From the NCBI RefSeq assembly GCF_051014445.1, contig NC_135147.1, positions 24,456,479 to 24,520,478 of the forward strand: a stretch of 64,000 nt of DNA, in the 5' to 3' direction. The position numbers were made by a program, and so were the translations under genes. Positions 24,881-37,140 of the stretch are shown here, in pieces; positions within the stretch are counted from its first letter, which is position 1; each line of letters opens with the position of its first letter. Below the pieces are notes generated by a model that made no database searches, was not told where the DNA came from, and saw nothing but the letters and a program-made list of their open reading frames with translations. The stretch is from Colletes latitarsis. Its lineage: Eukaryota; Arthropoda; Insecta; Hymenoptera; Colletidae.

Positions 24881-26858
24881 TTGCAGGAAATTGATAAAAT
24901 ACTATATTCGGTTGAGTCTCTCATTGATTTATTGGAAAAGCCCACGGACACTATTATTATGAGTATATTTGCCATATATGTCGTACAATACACAAGACTA
25001 GATTCTACACACGAAAACAATAAGAAAAGTTCATAGAAACGTGCGTCCTATTCGACTTTGCTTTCGAGTTATGGCTATCAATAACGTCAGAATGCAACAC
25101 GAAATATTCCTGGAGAAATGGAAAGGGTAAGACAGTCAATGATAAAACGTCTCCAAGCTCATTTAAAGAAGAAACTCGCCATAACTCGAAAATAATTGCA
25201 AATTTCCAATGAGGTCTTCTAACAGAATTAAGAAGATACTCTTAAAAAAAGTTGAGAACCGTTCGTCTGGCGTGTCGTATCGAATGGCAGAGCTCTTTAA
25301 TTACGCGATCGCGGGTACTCCGTTTTCTCGTCCGGTCGTTAAACGAGGCTTTAGTTATTAAACAAGGGGAAACGAAAAGACGTAACGATATTATATCGTG
25401 AATAAATCGACTGCGAGTTTCTTGTCCAGGGGGGGGGGGGGTGGTCAGGACAATGGGAACGGTGAAACGCCGAGAATGATACAGAGAACGGCGGGGAAAA
25501 AAGTAAAAAAAAAAAAAAGGGTAAAGGTGGAAGACAGAGGGGATGTCCAAGCCCTGCAGGAGATTGCTTTCAGCCGCGGAACGACCCGAAACGAGGACGC
25601 GGAACAGACGTTGACTTCCCGGATGGACGGCTGGGAGAGGGTGGAAAGACAGGGACGGGAAAAGGGAAATTTGGACGCGGCAAAGGGCGAAGATTTCTGG
25701 AGGGGGACGGAATCGAGAAACGCAGGGGACCGAGATCGACGGTTTTATTCGCGGGACAATGCCCGTTTGTCTAGGCGTTTCTGGGCGTCCTCCTTTTCGC
25801 GCGAAGTGGGCTCCGACTCCATTTTCGAAATTAGAAAACGGCCTCGACTACTCCCCGAAACCGTTATCACGCCTAAACAACGACGGATAGAATAAAATTG
25901 CGAGCTTTTTTTCGATTTATCGCCGCGAGAAAACAAACAGCTTGGAATTGACACTTTGACAGAATTCTAAACTACGCGAATTAAAGTTTGTTTCGGTAAT
26001 TTTCGGTAGCCAAGCTAAAATTCACATTTATATTTATTTCAAGTCTTATAAATTAAAATCAACGCATTTTTACAGTCACGAGGTATTCGTAAAGCGAATC
26101 TATTTATATTATAAATTTATTTGGAATAAAATCGTACGTCTAGGGGTTAACCAAAGTGTTAATAAAAAGAAGAGGGTGGCTACGAATTCACGCGATTCCG
26201 AATAAATTTGTTTGAGTCGCCGTTTGCCCGGGCTGGTCGGGTCGTTTTTGCGATGGAAGGGCTCCCGGAAAGTTTGGAAATTAGTGGTCCGACGTCGAGG
26301 AAAGAAAACACGAAATTCGCGGACGTGATTCATGGCCGTAACGGAATGTTTAATCGGATAGTAAATGTATCATGAAATTCGTTTAGTTGCGGTTTCGAGT
26401 TGCGTGCAGAGGCTGGTTCGTACCGGTATCGATTCGTTGAGGATTCGCGGGACGTTTACAAGGATATACGAGGGCAACTTCTGCTCAGCATTAAGTGATA
26501 CCTTATCCCAATCCAATGGAATTCATTAATCTTGATCTTAACGCGGACGGAAACGAGGCCGTTGTTCCGCTCGCCGTTTTAACGAGAGTTTTCTCGTCGC
26601 TGGCCGGAAGATTTTCTTTCTTTTTAATAGAAACTTCGGTTTACCGGAATCGTTGTGCTCGTAATTACGGAAGACCTTGTATCAACTCCTCCGAATGATC
26701 GATTGATTATCGGGACCGTATTGGGTCTATAAAAGGTCCGTGGGAATTCTTCGAACTGGAAACACCGTTATTTTCAAAGCACTTAAGGTCAATCTTGCTT
26801 CCCTCTTTTTGAACGATGCTTTATTTTTATCCCCTGTTTTGTCTTCAAGTTGAAGGTC
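24881..26858. other. Unique sequence with a GC-rich, homopolymer-bearing island; no gene recognised
   Basis: A G run of about 13 (25429-25441) and an A run of about 14 near 25505 lie inside the 165-codon frame at 25398-25895. Its translation is low-complexity, with glycine and lysine runs and many charged residues, so I do not call it a gene. At 25180 the phrase CATAACTCGAAAATA resembles motifs inside Families I and II. Confidence 0.45.
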
Positions 26859-27255
26859 GAAACATTATACGTTTACTTGATTAATACGTAACTTGCTACT
26901 TTTTATCTGTGTACATTTCCTCGATAATTCTACTAAAAATTAACGAGAGAAGTAAAGGAATCTCTAAAAGGAATGTATATCAATTTTATCAATTTCTCTT
27001 CTGTTCCTTTTGTGAGGTTAATTTTTCTGCTTTGGAGACTTCAGATTAGTTTGTGATCTGAAACTTTATATCTTTACTTGATCAATACTTGTCCTAACTT
27101 GTTATTTTTTACATATGCACATTTCCTTGATAATTACACTGAAAATTGACAAGGAGAGATTTGAATTATTAAAGGAATCTCTAAAAGGAATGTATATCAA
27201 TTTTATAAATTTCTCTTCTGTTCCTTTCGTGTACTTTGCTTCGAAAATTTGAGAT
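26859..27255 (+). repeat. Two-copy direct repeat, ~201-bp period
   Basis: GAAAC(A/T)TTATA...TTTACTTGAT begins at 26859 and 27060. Both copies contain AAAGGAATCTCTAAAAGGAA, TGTATATCAATTTTAT and TCTCTTCTGTTCCTTT. The second has a short insertion (AAGGAGAGATTTGAATTATT region). The copies have diverged moderately, so this is an older tandem duplication. Confidence 0.9.
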
Positions 27256-27906
27256 GAGTGATCTTGAAACACACTTCGTGAGTTGTTAAATTTCCTCTGA
27301 TAACAATTTCCTGTCTACCGTTTCCCTATTTCAACCATTTCGAAGTTGCAGAAATATAGTTGATCGACTCGTGGAAGGAGCAGAAACATATTTAAAAATA
27401 CTTGTCGCGTTACTTTGGAGTCCCGTTACTTTTTATCCCGGTTTAATCCAGGCGCGTCTCAGGCTGCCTTCAGGAATAATATTCCTCAGCCAGCAGGGTC
27501 CCGTGTTCCCGTAAGCTCGTAACGATGGCGTTTCTATATTGGATTCCCGTTCCAGCAAACGTCGGAACGCGTATAAGTGGAACGGAATAAAGAACACTGG
27601 TACGAGGGAAGAAACAGGAATGCTTCGAGACAGAACACTGACGAATTCCGGTCGCGATCTTCGGGGAACAACGCGAAACGATCGTTTCGAAAACTTTCCT
27701 CCGCACGAAGCGTCGTCGACGGTCTCGCTTTTGCGAAAAATCCTCCTGGAAAGACTCCTCTACCAAATCGAAAGAGAGAGAAAAGTCTCAGAGCCAAAGA
27801 TCGATCGCAACTACTAATTTTTGCGAATTTCAACAGAGACAATGATAAATTAGAAACCTTCAGAATTGTTAGAAACTTTCGATGATCGAAAAATTAATTT
27901 AGTTGA
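27256..27906. other. Unique sequence, GC-richer centre; no gene recognised
   Basis: Overlapping frames of 92-102 codons exist on both strands at 27470-27885, none with a recognisable domain. There are no repeats. Confidence 0.45.
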
Positions 27907-28772
27907 ACTTGGAATTATTTTACCCAGTAGCTTTGGTTTCTTGCTATTTTGCAATATTTTCTAGAAGAAAATAATTATTACAACTTTCAAAAAATGGAAT
28001 CATTTCGACTTTGATGTCTTTCGAGCTCGAACATTCGAACCATCTATTTCCACGATTAAAGAATTAATTTCCAAAATCATCTGAAGCCCATATTTATTTT
28101 TCACATCTTTAAAATATAACCTGGAATTATTTTACCCAGGAATAGCTTTGGTTTCTTGCTATTTTTCAATATTTTCTAGAAGAAAAGAATTTTAATTTCT
28201 CATGCAATTCGCGAGCAATTCTCAGTCACTTTCGAGCTCGAATATTCGAACCATCTATTTCCAGGATCAAAGAATTAATTTCCAAAATCATCTGAACCCC
28301 ATATTTATTTTTCACATCTTTAAAATATAACCTAGAATTATTTTCCCCAGGAATAGCTTTGGTTTCTTGCTATTTTGCAATATTTTCTAGAAGAAAAGAA
28401 TTTTAATTTCTCATGTAATTCGCGAGCAATTCTCAGCCACTTTCGAGCTCGAATATTCGAACCATCTATTTTCAGGATAAAAGAATTAATTTTCAAAATC
28501 ATCTGAACCCCATATTTATTTTTCACATCTTTAAAATATAACCTAGAATTATTTTTCCCAGGAATAGCTTTGGTTTCTTGCTATTTTTCAATATTTTCTA
28601 GAAGAAAAGAATTTTAATTTCTCATGTAATTCGCGAGCAATTCTCAGTCACTTTCGAGCTCGAATATTCGAACCATCTATTTCCAGGATAAAAGAATTAA
28701 TTTTCAAAATCATCTGAACCCCATATTTATTTTTCACACTTTTAAAATAGAACTTGGAATTATTTTACCAAG
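27907..28772 (+). repeat. Tandem array, four copies plus a partial, ~211-bp unit
   Basis: TAGCTTTGGTTTCTTGCTAT occurs at 27928, 28143, 28354 and 28565 (periods 215, 211, 211), and a fifth start is truncated at about 28750. Units contain TTTTCTAGAAGAAAA and CTTTCGAGCTCGAA(T/C)ATTCG, then ATCATCTGAA(C/G)CCCATATTT. Copies 2-4 are closer to one another than to copy 1, as expected when inner units are homogenised. Confidence 0.94.
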
Positions 28773-29541
28773 TTTGTAATTTTGTTTTCTTTCGATTTTG
28801 CTGTTAGGGTAAAATAATTTTAATTCCCCCACGTAATATCTATTCCATAATTACGCTATTGGGCGTCGTAACAGCTTTCCGCCGCGATCTGGAGTCCGCA
28901 GCGTCCGTCTCGAAATTAAGCGTGTAATTCGATCTATTCTACTGGGAGCTCGGGTTCTACAATAACGTCCAACGATATCCACCGTGGTCGATGTGTATCG
29001 AGGGATGCTACGGGGGTAACGTGGGTGGACGCAGAGAAAGGAACAGGAAGAGACAGGGAATAACTTGGAACGTTCCAGATAAGACCGTACCGATAAAATC
29101 TGCCATCGATCCGCAATCGTGTGTCGGGAACGTGGTCTTCGACACGGGGAATGACCAGCGAGGAGGCTCGATCATCGGGGAGAGGATCACGCGGTTCGCT
29201 GCACCGCGATCCACTGTAGTTTCATGGTTGTTCGCTGTACAGGGGACAAAACCGTCGAAAATTCCAATATCCGGCCGGGTCGCTGTATTTTATACGGTGG
29301 ACGGGGAAAATTGGCTCATCGATGTCGTATCGCCGGAAAAGAAACGGGTGAAAAAACCGCCACGGTATTATTTTCGACCATCGTGTACCACGGAAACGCC
29401 AAATGTACTTTTTGGCGGTCGAAACTGGTCCAACAGGCCGTCCAAAAGTTTTTTAACATTCACGAAATAACGGATACGCCATACGTCGAAACGGGACGGT
29501 ATTTGTTTAATTTAATTCATATATTATACGTGTATTTACCG
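28773..29541. other. Unique GC-richer sequence; no gene recognised
   Basis: The 159-codon frame at 28991-29470 and shorter overlapping frames have no recognisable domain. There are no repeats. It lies between the 211-bp array and a Family III copy. Confidence 0.45.
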
Positions 29542-29745
29542 CGTTGATTGTCAGATGGTCCACGAAAACGAAACTTTGTTTTTGGAGGATTTGAAAGTAA
29601 TCACAATTTCTTATAGAAGTTATTTTTATAGGTAAAATTCAAGTATTATATCTAGATTTATTTTCTTTAACATTTAATATTTATTTATATTGAGAATTAA
29701 TTTTTTTTGCCCCTTAGTGAGAAATTATCTGATCCATATGTGGAT
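29542..29745 (+). repeat. Family III dispersed repeat, copy 1
   Basis: It aligns with 40348-40549. Shared blocks in the same order are CGTTGA(T/C)TG(T/C)CAGAT, AACTTTGTTTTT, GAGAATTAATT followed by T-rich sequence, and CTTAG followed by ATAT(G/A)(T/G)GG. The copies are strongly diverged between the blocks. Only copy 2 keeps a clear pair of inverted ends. There is no coding capacity. Confidence 0.6.
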
Positions 29746-30369
29746 TCATAGGAAAACCTTGCATTTTTTGCTGAGATTCACCGAGTATATGAAATGGTCT
29801 GTTGTAACAAGAAGAAGGAAGTTTCAAATATTTTAAAATTTTCTAATAACGTCCAAATCTTAAATTGTGAATTTAAGCAGAACCCAAGCCCAATTTTGAT
29901 AAATTGCTTCAGGGTTTTGCAGCACTGGGTTCATCTGTAATTTCCATCTGGTATCATTCTAAAAGCGATTTCCACATCTGTGAGTTCTCCTTGTATGTTT
30001 GATTCGATTGCTTCTGAAGCGAGAGATTGTTCGAGCGATTAATCACACCTTAAGCAAGATCTCCTTAACAAGCACCACTGACGAGATCAACTGGCAGATC
30101 CAAGGAAATTGTTTCCTTTGTACTCTCAAATTAACAAGGCTGGAGTAGTTACACGTTCGTAATTACATAAAATCTTTCAAAAATTAGATGTTGAGATCGA
30201 AGTAGACAGTATATTCGAGACGTTACACTTCAGGTTATACTTTAATAATTATTAGATATTTGGTGTTTCGTATTGTTCGATATTTTTAGATACCACGCGA
30301 ATGTCGACTTGTGTATCGCTTTATGTCCCAGGAAATCAAGAAGGTACCCGGTTAGCCGAATAACTATAA
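29746..30369. other. AT-rich unique sequence; nothing recognised
   Basis: No repeats, open frames of note or RNA-gene structure are seen before the Family I fragment begins. Confidence 0.5.
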
Positions 30370-30838
30370 TGGAAGGTGCCTAAATTTTTTGGCAAAAAAA
30401 AAAAATTTCAAATCGTTCTGGAAAAATTATTTTTAGTTGCAGGGGTTAATTACAATCATTTTTAGTGAATAGATATACCCTCGAAATCTTAACCATTTTC
30501 GAGAAAAAAATTCATTACTGAAAAAATAATGTCTGACCAAATATTGGTTTGTTTCCCTGAAATTATTCGGCGAAAAAAAAAATTTCGAATCGTTCTGAAA
30601 AAATTATTTTCGGGTGCGGGGGTCAATTACGATCATTTTTAGTGAATAGACATACTCTCGAAATTCTACGCATTTTCGAGAAAAAAATTCGAATAGGGGC
30701 TGAAATTTTCGACGAAATTAAAAAATTTCAAATCGTTCTAAAAAAATTATGTTCAGTTGCAGGGGTCAATTACGATTATTTTTGGTGAATAGACATACCC
30801 TCGAAATCCTACGCACTTTCGAGAAAAAAATTCGAGTA
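30370..30838 (+). mobile_element. Family I fragment: three tandem M1 modules, no ends (copy D)
   Basis: Three successive copies of the internal Family I module M1 begin near 30395, 30575 and 30722 (TTTCAAATCGTTCTGGAAAA or close variants). Each ends in CGAGAAAAAAATTC. Neither CAGGGTG-type end nor most of module M2 is present. A linker reading 'AATGTCTGACCAAAT' after the first module is the start of M2. This is a decayed or rearranged copy in which M1 was duplicated. Confidence 0.85.
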
Positions 30839-31938
30839 GAATATCTGGCACGTCTGACCATTATTTGTTCTTACTACTTAAATCGATATCAAAGTCGCAA
30901 ACGAGTACTTTTATTAATTGTCGATTTCACCGATTTATTTTGGGAGATAATATCTCCCGAAGTCCATCGATTGGTGGACATTTTTCGCTAAAAATTGAAT
31001 CTCATTATGACGTTTAGAGCTTGTTTAGGGACACTCTGTAGTGGAACGATCGTGCAATAGTTCGAACCTGATGCAATTTACACGGTAGCATATCATTGGA
31101 ACGCGTCGTTTCTCGCATGGATAATCTTCGCGGTGCGTTGAAGTTTGTTTTGTCCGACAATGAGCAACGCAATCATCGAAACTCGATGCGGATACCGATA
31201 TCTCTATTACCGCAACGCGAACTATATTAAAAATTCATAACTGGCGCGCGCGAAACGCGGTGGAATCGATAATAGATTTGTCACTATAATACGATACACA
31301 ACGGGGGACAATTGATATTCATTGCATTTGCTGATCCCTGTTCTGTTTACTTTTAGAAACGATTCGGTACGACCGCTGATCGAGCCCCCCGGAAGCCAAA
31401 ATCGATTCGCGAAATCAAAAGTGGAAAAAGATCGATATTCGTACACTATTTGATCTAATATTTATCGTATTTATTTTTTGTATATTCGAAATATTTTCGC
31501 GATAGACTCGCAGCTTCGACGCAGCGGCGAAAACCGTGCCACGCGTCTACAAAAGTTTTTTTTAGGACAAACGGTTTCGAGTTAACAAATACTTTGCAAA
31601 GCCCCGGCGTTCTTTTCAACTTTCGCGCAACGGCTGCAACGATGGCACGGACTTTTGTCCCGAAAAGTGCGCGCGACACGACACGGTTTAGTTCGAAAGA
31701 GAAATACGTGCAACGGGAGCAATTGTTCTAATTACTCTACAGGTGCGTAAATACCCCTTGTAAGTTACTCTCGAGCGACGAGAAATATTTGCTACCCTTT
31801 TTGCATCGAACGTCGAACGAAAGTAAAATATCAGAGTCAGCGATAAATTGTGCAGGGCGTAAAAAATTGAAATTTCTAAATCCGTAGTCTCAGACAGACT
31901 CAACGTTCTTTAAACTCCTGATGGTCTGAAATATTAAT
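30839..31938. other. Unique sequence; no gene recognised
   Basis: A mixed-composition stretch (31020-31720) followed by AT-rich sequence. Short frames (up to 80 codons) are unrecognised. No repeat is detected. Confidence 0.45.
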
Positions 31939-32785
31939 AATTGAAACTATAGTCCAAGTCTAGATTTTTCTTTATTGACGATCTCGTGCTTGTTTTGACG
32001 ATTTCAGAAATTGTTTAGAAAATTATTGCATCGTGTCATGATTCGATTTATGGGGGATTTTAATTCTAAAAAACTGTAGACTGCACTTAATATGCAGAAC
32101 TATGAGAAATATTTAAAGTGAGATGGGAATTATTATATTTAGGGGTTGAGACAACCTTCTACGAAGCTGAAAAATGTACAAAAATATGATAAAGATACGC
32201 AGTGCACTGATAAAATATTTTTAACGTCGACTGGAGAATCTCTAAATACTTAGAGTGAGATACAAATTATTATACTTAGGGGTTGAAACAACCTTCTACG
32301 AAGCTCAAAAATATACATTTGCATAAAAACATTCTTAATTGAAACTATAGTCCAAGTCTAGTTTTATCTTATGTTTATTGACGATCTCGTGTTTGTTTTG
32401 ACGATTTCAGAAATTGTTTAGAAAATTATTGCATCGTGTCATGATTCGATTTATGGGAGATTTTAATTCTAAAGAACTGTAGACTGCACTTAATATGCAA
32501 AAGTATGAGAAATATTTAAAGTGAGATGGGAATTATTATATTTAGGGGTTGAGACAACCTTCTATGAAGCTCAAAAATGTACAAAAATATGATAAAGATA
32601 CGCAGTGCACTGATAAAATATTATTAACGTCGACTGGAGAATCTCTAAATACTTAAAGTGAGATAGGAATTATTATACTTAGGGGTTGAAAGAACCTTCT
32701 ACGAAGCTCAAAAATATACATTTGCATAAAAATCCGCAGTGCACGGATAAAATGTTATTAACGTCGGCTGTAGAATCTCCGTTGT
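31939..32785 (+). repeat. Two copies of a ~398-bp unit with nested ~137-bp sub-repeats
   Basis: TTGAAACTATAGTCCAAGTC occurs at 31941 and 32339. Within each unit the block GTGAGAT...GGGGTTGA(G/A)A(C/G)AACCTTC is itself present twice (32119 and 32255; 32521 and 32659), as is CGCAGTGCAC(T/G)GATAAAAT. So a two-copy sub-repeat was duplicated again together with a unique 170-bp segment. Similarity between the 398-bp copies is high. Confidence 0.92.
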
Positions 32786-33689
32786 CAGATTTTCTGTTTG
32801 TTTTTGCGAGTTCCCATTAGCTGCCAAAGACTTGGTATATAGTTCTGATGTACACTCTGTACAGATAATCCTGTATATCCTTCCGCAGTCGGGACGGGGA
32901 CGCCAAAGGCCACCAGGATCCTCGTCGAACCACCATCGAGACTCCCCTAGTGAACGCATAATCCGGATTACGTGCTTTGGCGGAGTTGTCCGCGAACCTA
33001 TCAGTAATCCGTTCGGGTAATAAAGCGTCAATAAATATTTACGTATCGTGCAACGGACAGCGTATCTACAGAGAGATCCTCGTTTCGAAACGATCCACGC
33101 TAGTCGACAAATTTTCAACAATTTTATTACCCGCCCCCTCCCCCCCTGAGAAAGTTCAATTTAAATTAATAACTCGTTGGAATAAAATTCGTAAATATCA
33201 GCCACTTTCGGGGCAATTGCACTGTAAACTGGTTTTTATCGAGTATTTAGGGTATCGCGTGCTCGAAACGGCGGGGGGGCGTTGGACGAGGCTGAAAGGA
33301 TTGTCGAATATCGTTATTAATGAGAGTAATTAGGAAGTTAATTTGTATCGGATTCCGGCGTGTGGCTGTGTCGGTCGAGTTCGCGAGTGAAAACTCTTTC
33401 GGAGTTAATTACGGTTTTATTGGATCGACGAGCTTCCACCGCGCATGGTTTCAATCGACACGAATTTGATTAAGTTCGCGAGCTTGTTGCTCCTGAATGG
33501 GGACAATTAAATATCCAATCCCAGTTTTTGGTGGGTGAAGAATCTCAAACTGTGGTTTAAGAGGCCACCTGAACGACTTTTTCCCAACAATTTTTATTCA
33601 TTCTTTACAATATAAACGAGCAGCAGTTGGGAATAATAGAAAAGTAAATTTGTTACATTATGATTGGAGGTTTTGTAATTTTGTGGTAC
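32786..33689. other. Unique sequence; no gene recognised
   Basis: GC-richer at 32880-33010 and 33240-33480. The overlapping frames at 32708-33121 (minus, 137 codons) and 32977-33333 (plus, 118 codons) are unrecognised. The minus frame also runs into the adjacent tandem repeat, which argues against it. Confidence 0.45.
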
Positions 33690-34192
33690 ACAGGGTGTTC
33701 AGGCACCCCTGGGAACAATTTTAATGGGAGATTCCAGAGATCAAAATAAGAATATCAATTTCTTGACTAAGGCTTCGTTAGAAAGTTATTAAACAACTAA
33801 ATTAAAAAATTTCAAATCACTATGAAAAAATTATTTTTGGTTACAGAGTTCAATTACAATCATTTTTGGTGAACAGACATACCCCCGAAATCTTACCCAA
33901 ATTCGAGAAAAAAATTCGTTACCGAAAATATAATGTCTGACCAGATGTACACCTATTCCCCTTAAATTTTTCGTTGAAAAAAAATTTCGAATCATTCTGA
34001 AAAAATTATTTTCGGGTGTGGGGGTCAATTACAATCATTTTTGGTGAACAGACATACCCCCGAAATATTACCCACTTTCGAGAAAAAAATTCAGTACGGG
34101 CGGAACTTTAAACGTTAATAACTTTTTAACGAAGCCTCTATCAACAAATTGGTATTCTTGATTTTCGTTCTATTTTGACGAACACCCTGTAT
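33690..34192 (+). mobile_element. Family I element, short internal-deletion form (copy E)
   Basis: The left end begins ACAGGGTGTTCAGGCACCCC and continues into the inverted repeat (GGCTTCGTTAGAAAGTTATT). The interior is M1 (33805-33915), a short linker (AATGTCTGACCAGATG), then M1 again (33980-34095), without M2. The right end (GTTAATAACTTTTTAACGAA) jumps from TATTTTGAC to GAACACCCTGTATA, so about 40 bp of the right repeat are missing. The short form suggests deletion by recombination between M1 modules. Confidence 0.87.
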
Positions 34193-36899
34193 AAATTCAA
34201 GTCTCGTGCTTTCAAATCTTGTCGAATTTCTTTCACGATGCTTTTCCAATCAGCGTTGGAAAATTATTAAGTAAATAAATCGACAATTTCCTGTCACTTG
34301 TTACATTTGTTAAATAAAAATTTAATTTCAGGCCATTCGTTTAACGTCGACGTCACAGTTTCCGAATTACGCGGAAAGATTTTTGGTCGAGAGTTTGGGA
34401 AATCGAGTTTTCGGCCAGCTTTTCGATGCAAATATCGCGCGTTTGTTCCGCGACTGTTCTTTCATCGCGGAAGGAGCTTTCGTGGCGTCGGCGCAACAAG
34501 TTCCGAGCAACTTCCGCCTGGCCGCGTCGACGATGAAAAGGAAAACGACCGGCAGACACTACTTTACACCCGGATAAACTTATTCAATCGTCCAGGCGCT
34601 CGAGATCCGTGGTCCTCCGAGTCATTTCCACCCCTTGTTGAGTTCAGGTGGTTGCGTTAACGCGGGAGAGAACCTTTGCCGCGAGACAGAGGGACCACCA
34701 TCGCTAAAAACTCGCCTGATACTTGTCAGCCTCGTTTGAGCCTTCAAGAAACGAGGAATCCCCGCTTTCGAGCGTCAATTTTCACACGGAGCCATCCCCT
34801 CCAGGCTTTAAACTCGTTAAATCTAAATATTTTCTACTACACGATGAAATAAAAAATAGTACAGGATGAATTACAGTATATCCAGATATCGAAAAATCAA
34901 ATAAAGATATAATTGAACAATCATTAGAAAGTCTAAAACTACCCTTGCAACGTAAATTAATTTATTTTGTTAAAATTCTACAAACGATAATTGGTAGTTC
35001 CTTACATATTACATCTTTTGTACCAAAGAGTTCTTTCCTCGTTAATAAATGAAAAATTATAAATAATTTCCAGCAAAAATTAATTACATTTGCTTTAAAA
35101 ATAGTGGCTTTAGATGACCAAGTATCGAGAAATTAATAGCAGAGTTAAATAAATCGGAAATAAAAATACCTTCGTTTTTCTTTATACCCTCGTAACAGTA
35201 TCAATATCCACCCTAGTGAAAACGTTGTTTTTACTCGAGATGCTTTTGATCACGAGTATCGATAGCGGGGGATTTATTGAAAGATTCGGAAAAACGCTTT
35301 TAAATACAATGGCGGTACGTCTTGCTCGTGTGATTTACTGTCCCATGGTCGTCGGAAGAAGATTGCCACGATTACTCATTTTCTACGAGGGCGGTTTTTT
35401 GTCGTCATCGAGCCGCGTTAACGTGGAAAAGAACGCTCCACGCCGGACAGAGAGACACTACAATGGCTCGAAACTAAAAAGTTCACGACCCTAATGGCTA
35501 CTCTCTGGCGGACAGTGCCTTTCGTCTGTTTAAACATCGATCGATAGTCCGGTTCAAGGGTGTTCCGCGCGTTTATACCAACCCGTGTTCGTTGCTTTCG
35601 TATGGTCGGTCAGCGAGCAATTAATCACGCTGACATTCGTTTGGATTTCCAACGGACGTGAGGTGCTTTCTGCGAAAACGTTGTCAAGTATTTTCACCGG
35701 GGGAAATATATCGTCGGTGCTCGACGAGCAGGATGAATGTTCTCGAAAAGGAACATAGGTTCGTTGTAATACTCTTGTTTGTTTTTGTGGCTCGTGGGAA
35801 CCTGGAACGCTGCGGAGACGTAGTTCGGGAAGTTCCTTCGACCGGACTTTCGACAAATTCGGTCTCCCTTTGCGTCGATTCCAAGCACCGTACTTCCTTT
35901 TCGAGGAAATAATTTTCTATAGCTTTTATTTTCATGAGAGGATCAGCAGCGAATTGGCGAGGTTTTCCCGAGAAAAATGAGCCCAAACACGACCATGTTC
36001 GGAGTATTTTCAATTACACGTAGTTTGAAGTTATTTCGAATCGACTATATAGTGTATATGTGTAAGTGGTCCGAACGAAGTCGTGTTTGGACTCGTTTTA
36101 ATCGGGGGAATCTCGTCGATGCATCGACAACAGTCCCACGAGGATATTGTGGCAAAAGATTTTAATTTCAATGAATATATATCTATAAAGAATGATTTAT
36201 ATCAGAAGCACATGCAATGGTAAAATAATTTCTTCCAAAACCTCTGGTCATAGATATTTGAATTATTTCCCACAGGCATTCTCCGAAACTTCCATTTTGG
36301 TAGAATGGTTAGAGATCGTAAAATGTCCGTTCGATCTAATGGGCGGTGGATTTCCAGTGTATCCCGCGGTCCAGTAATACGATCAAAACAAACGCGATTC
36401 TATATGCAAAAGTAAATTGGAAAGGTGGAACAAAACTGTTGCGTACGAGGGCTTTGTTATCGAGAAATTGATTTTAGAACTGCCCGGAGCATGCATCCGC
36501 GTTTTATTCAAATCGAGTATAATGAGTTTCGTCATGAACGTCTATCAAAATCTATGGAAGTTCGAAGGTATGGTAATTCGAGAGCAATTAGAACGGAATA
36601 TTATAAAATTGTGAAAAGAACCCTCTAACGACGGAAGTGCAATTTTAATTAAAACATCGACTGCAGAACGTTGAATTCGTGAGAATGCACGGACACTCGT
36701 GAAATGGGAAACAACATGGCGGAGTCGCGAGCGGTGGTGTTTATAAGTGTGTCCGCGTAGTCGGATCGAAAACTCGGTGGAGGGAGACGAATGGTAAAAT
36801 TTTATCGTGCAATAAATCGAAGCGGAGGGGCACGCGCAGGAATGCGTGCTACGTAGAAATCTGAAGATTGGATCGCAGAGCTGCTTTCCTCTCTAATTT
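34193..36899. other. Unique sequence; no gene recognised
   Basis: GC-richer patches (34330-34800, 35220-35500, 35560-35900) alternate with AT-rich DNA. Frames of up to 120 codons (34298-34660 plus; 35684-36013 minus) overlap one another and have no recognisable domain. There are no repeats. Confidence 0.45.
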
Positions 36900-37140
36900 A
36901 TTTCGTCGTAGTCGGAAGGGTGGGTCGGGGCGACTGGCAGCAATATAACGTCCCTGATGCATGCATAAAACTTTCTTTTTCCTTTGATGCCGTAAATCCT
37001 GTCGAGGACGAGCATAGTTGTTGGACGCAGTTACACGGCCACCGTTCGGTCTAACGCGATTGCTATAAATTACGCCAAGAAAAACGATGTCTGTATCACT
37101 TTTCTCGCGTTGCTCCTTTTGTGAGAGAATTTTGCCACAA
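36900..37140. other. Balanced-composition island, possible conserved non-coding DNA
   Basis: Non-repetitive sequence around ATGCATGCATAAAA (36957) with GTTATATTG-, TAAATTACGCC- and CATAA-like words that resemble homeodomain-type sites. Only cross-species conservation could show whether it is functional. Confidence 0.25.

Noticed and set aside
25398..25895. 165-codon plus-strand frame rich in charged residues
   Set aside because: It is built on a 13-base G run and a 14-base A run and is low-complexity throughout. A single indel in either run would destroy the frame.
28478..28500. Reverse strand of the 211-bp array (CAGATGATTTTGAAAATTAA) vaguely resembles the bantam microRNA
   Set aside because: The seed differs at several positions, the sequence is repeated in every array unit, and no precursor hairpin is evident.
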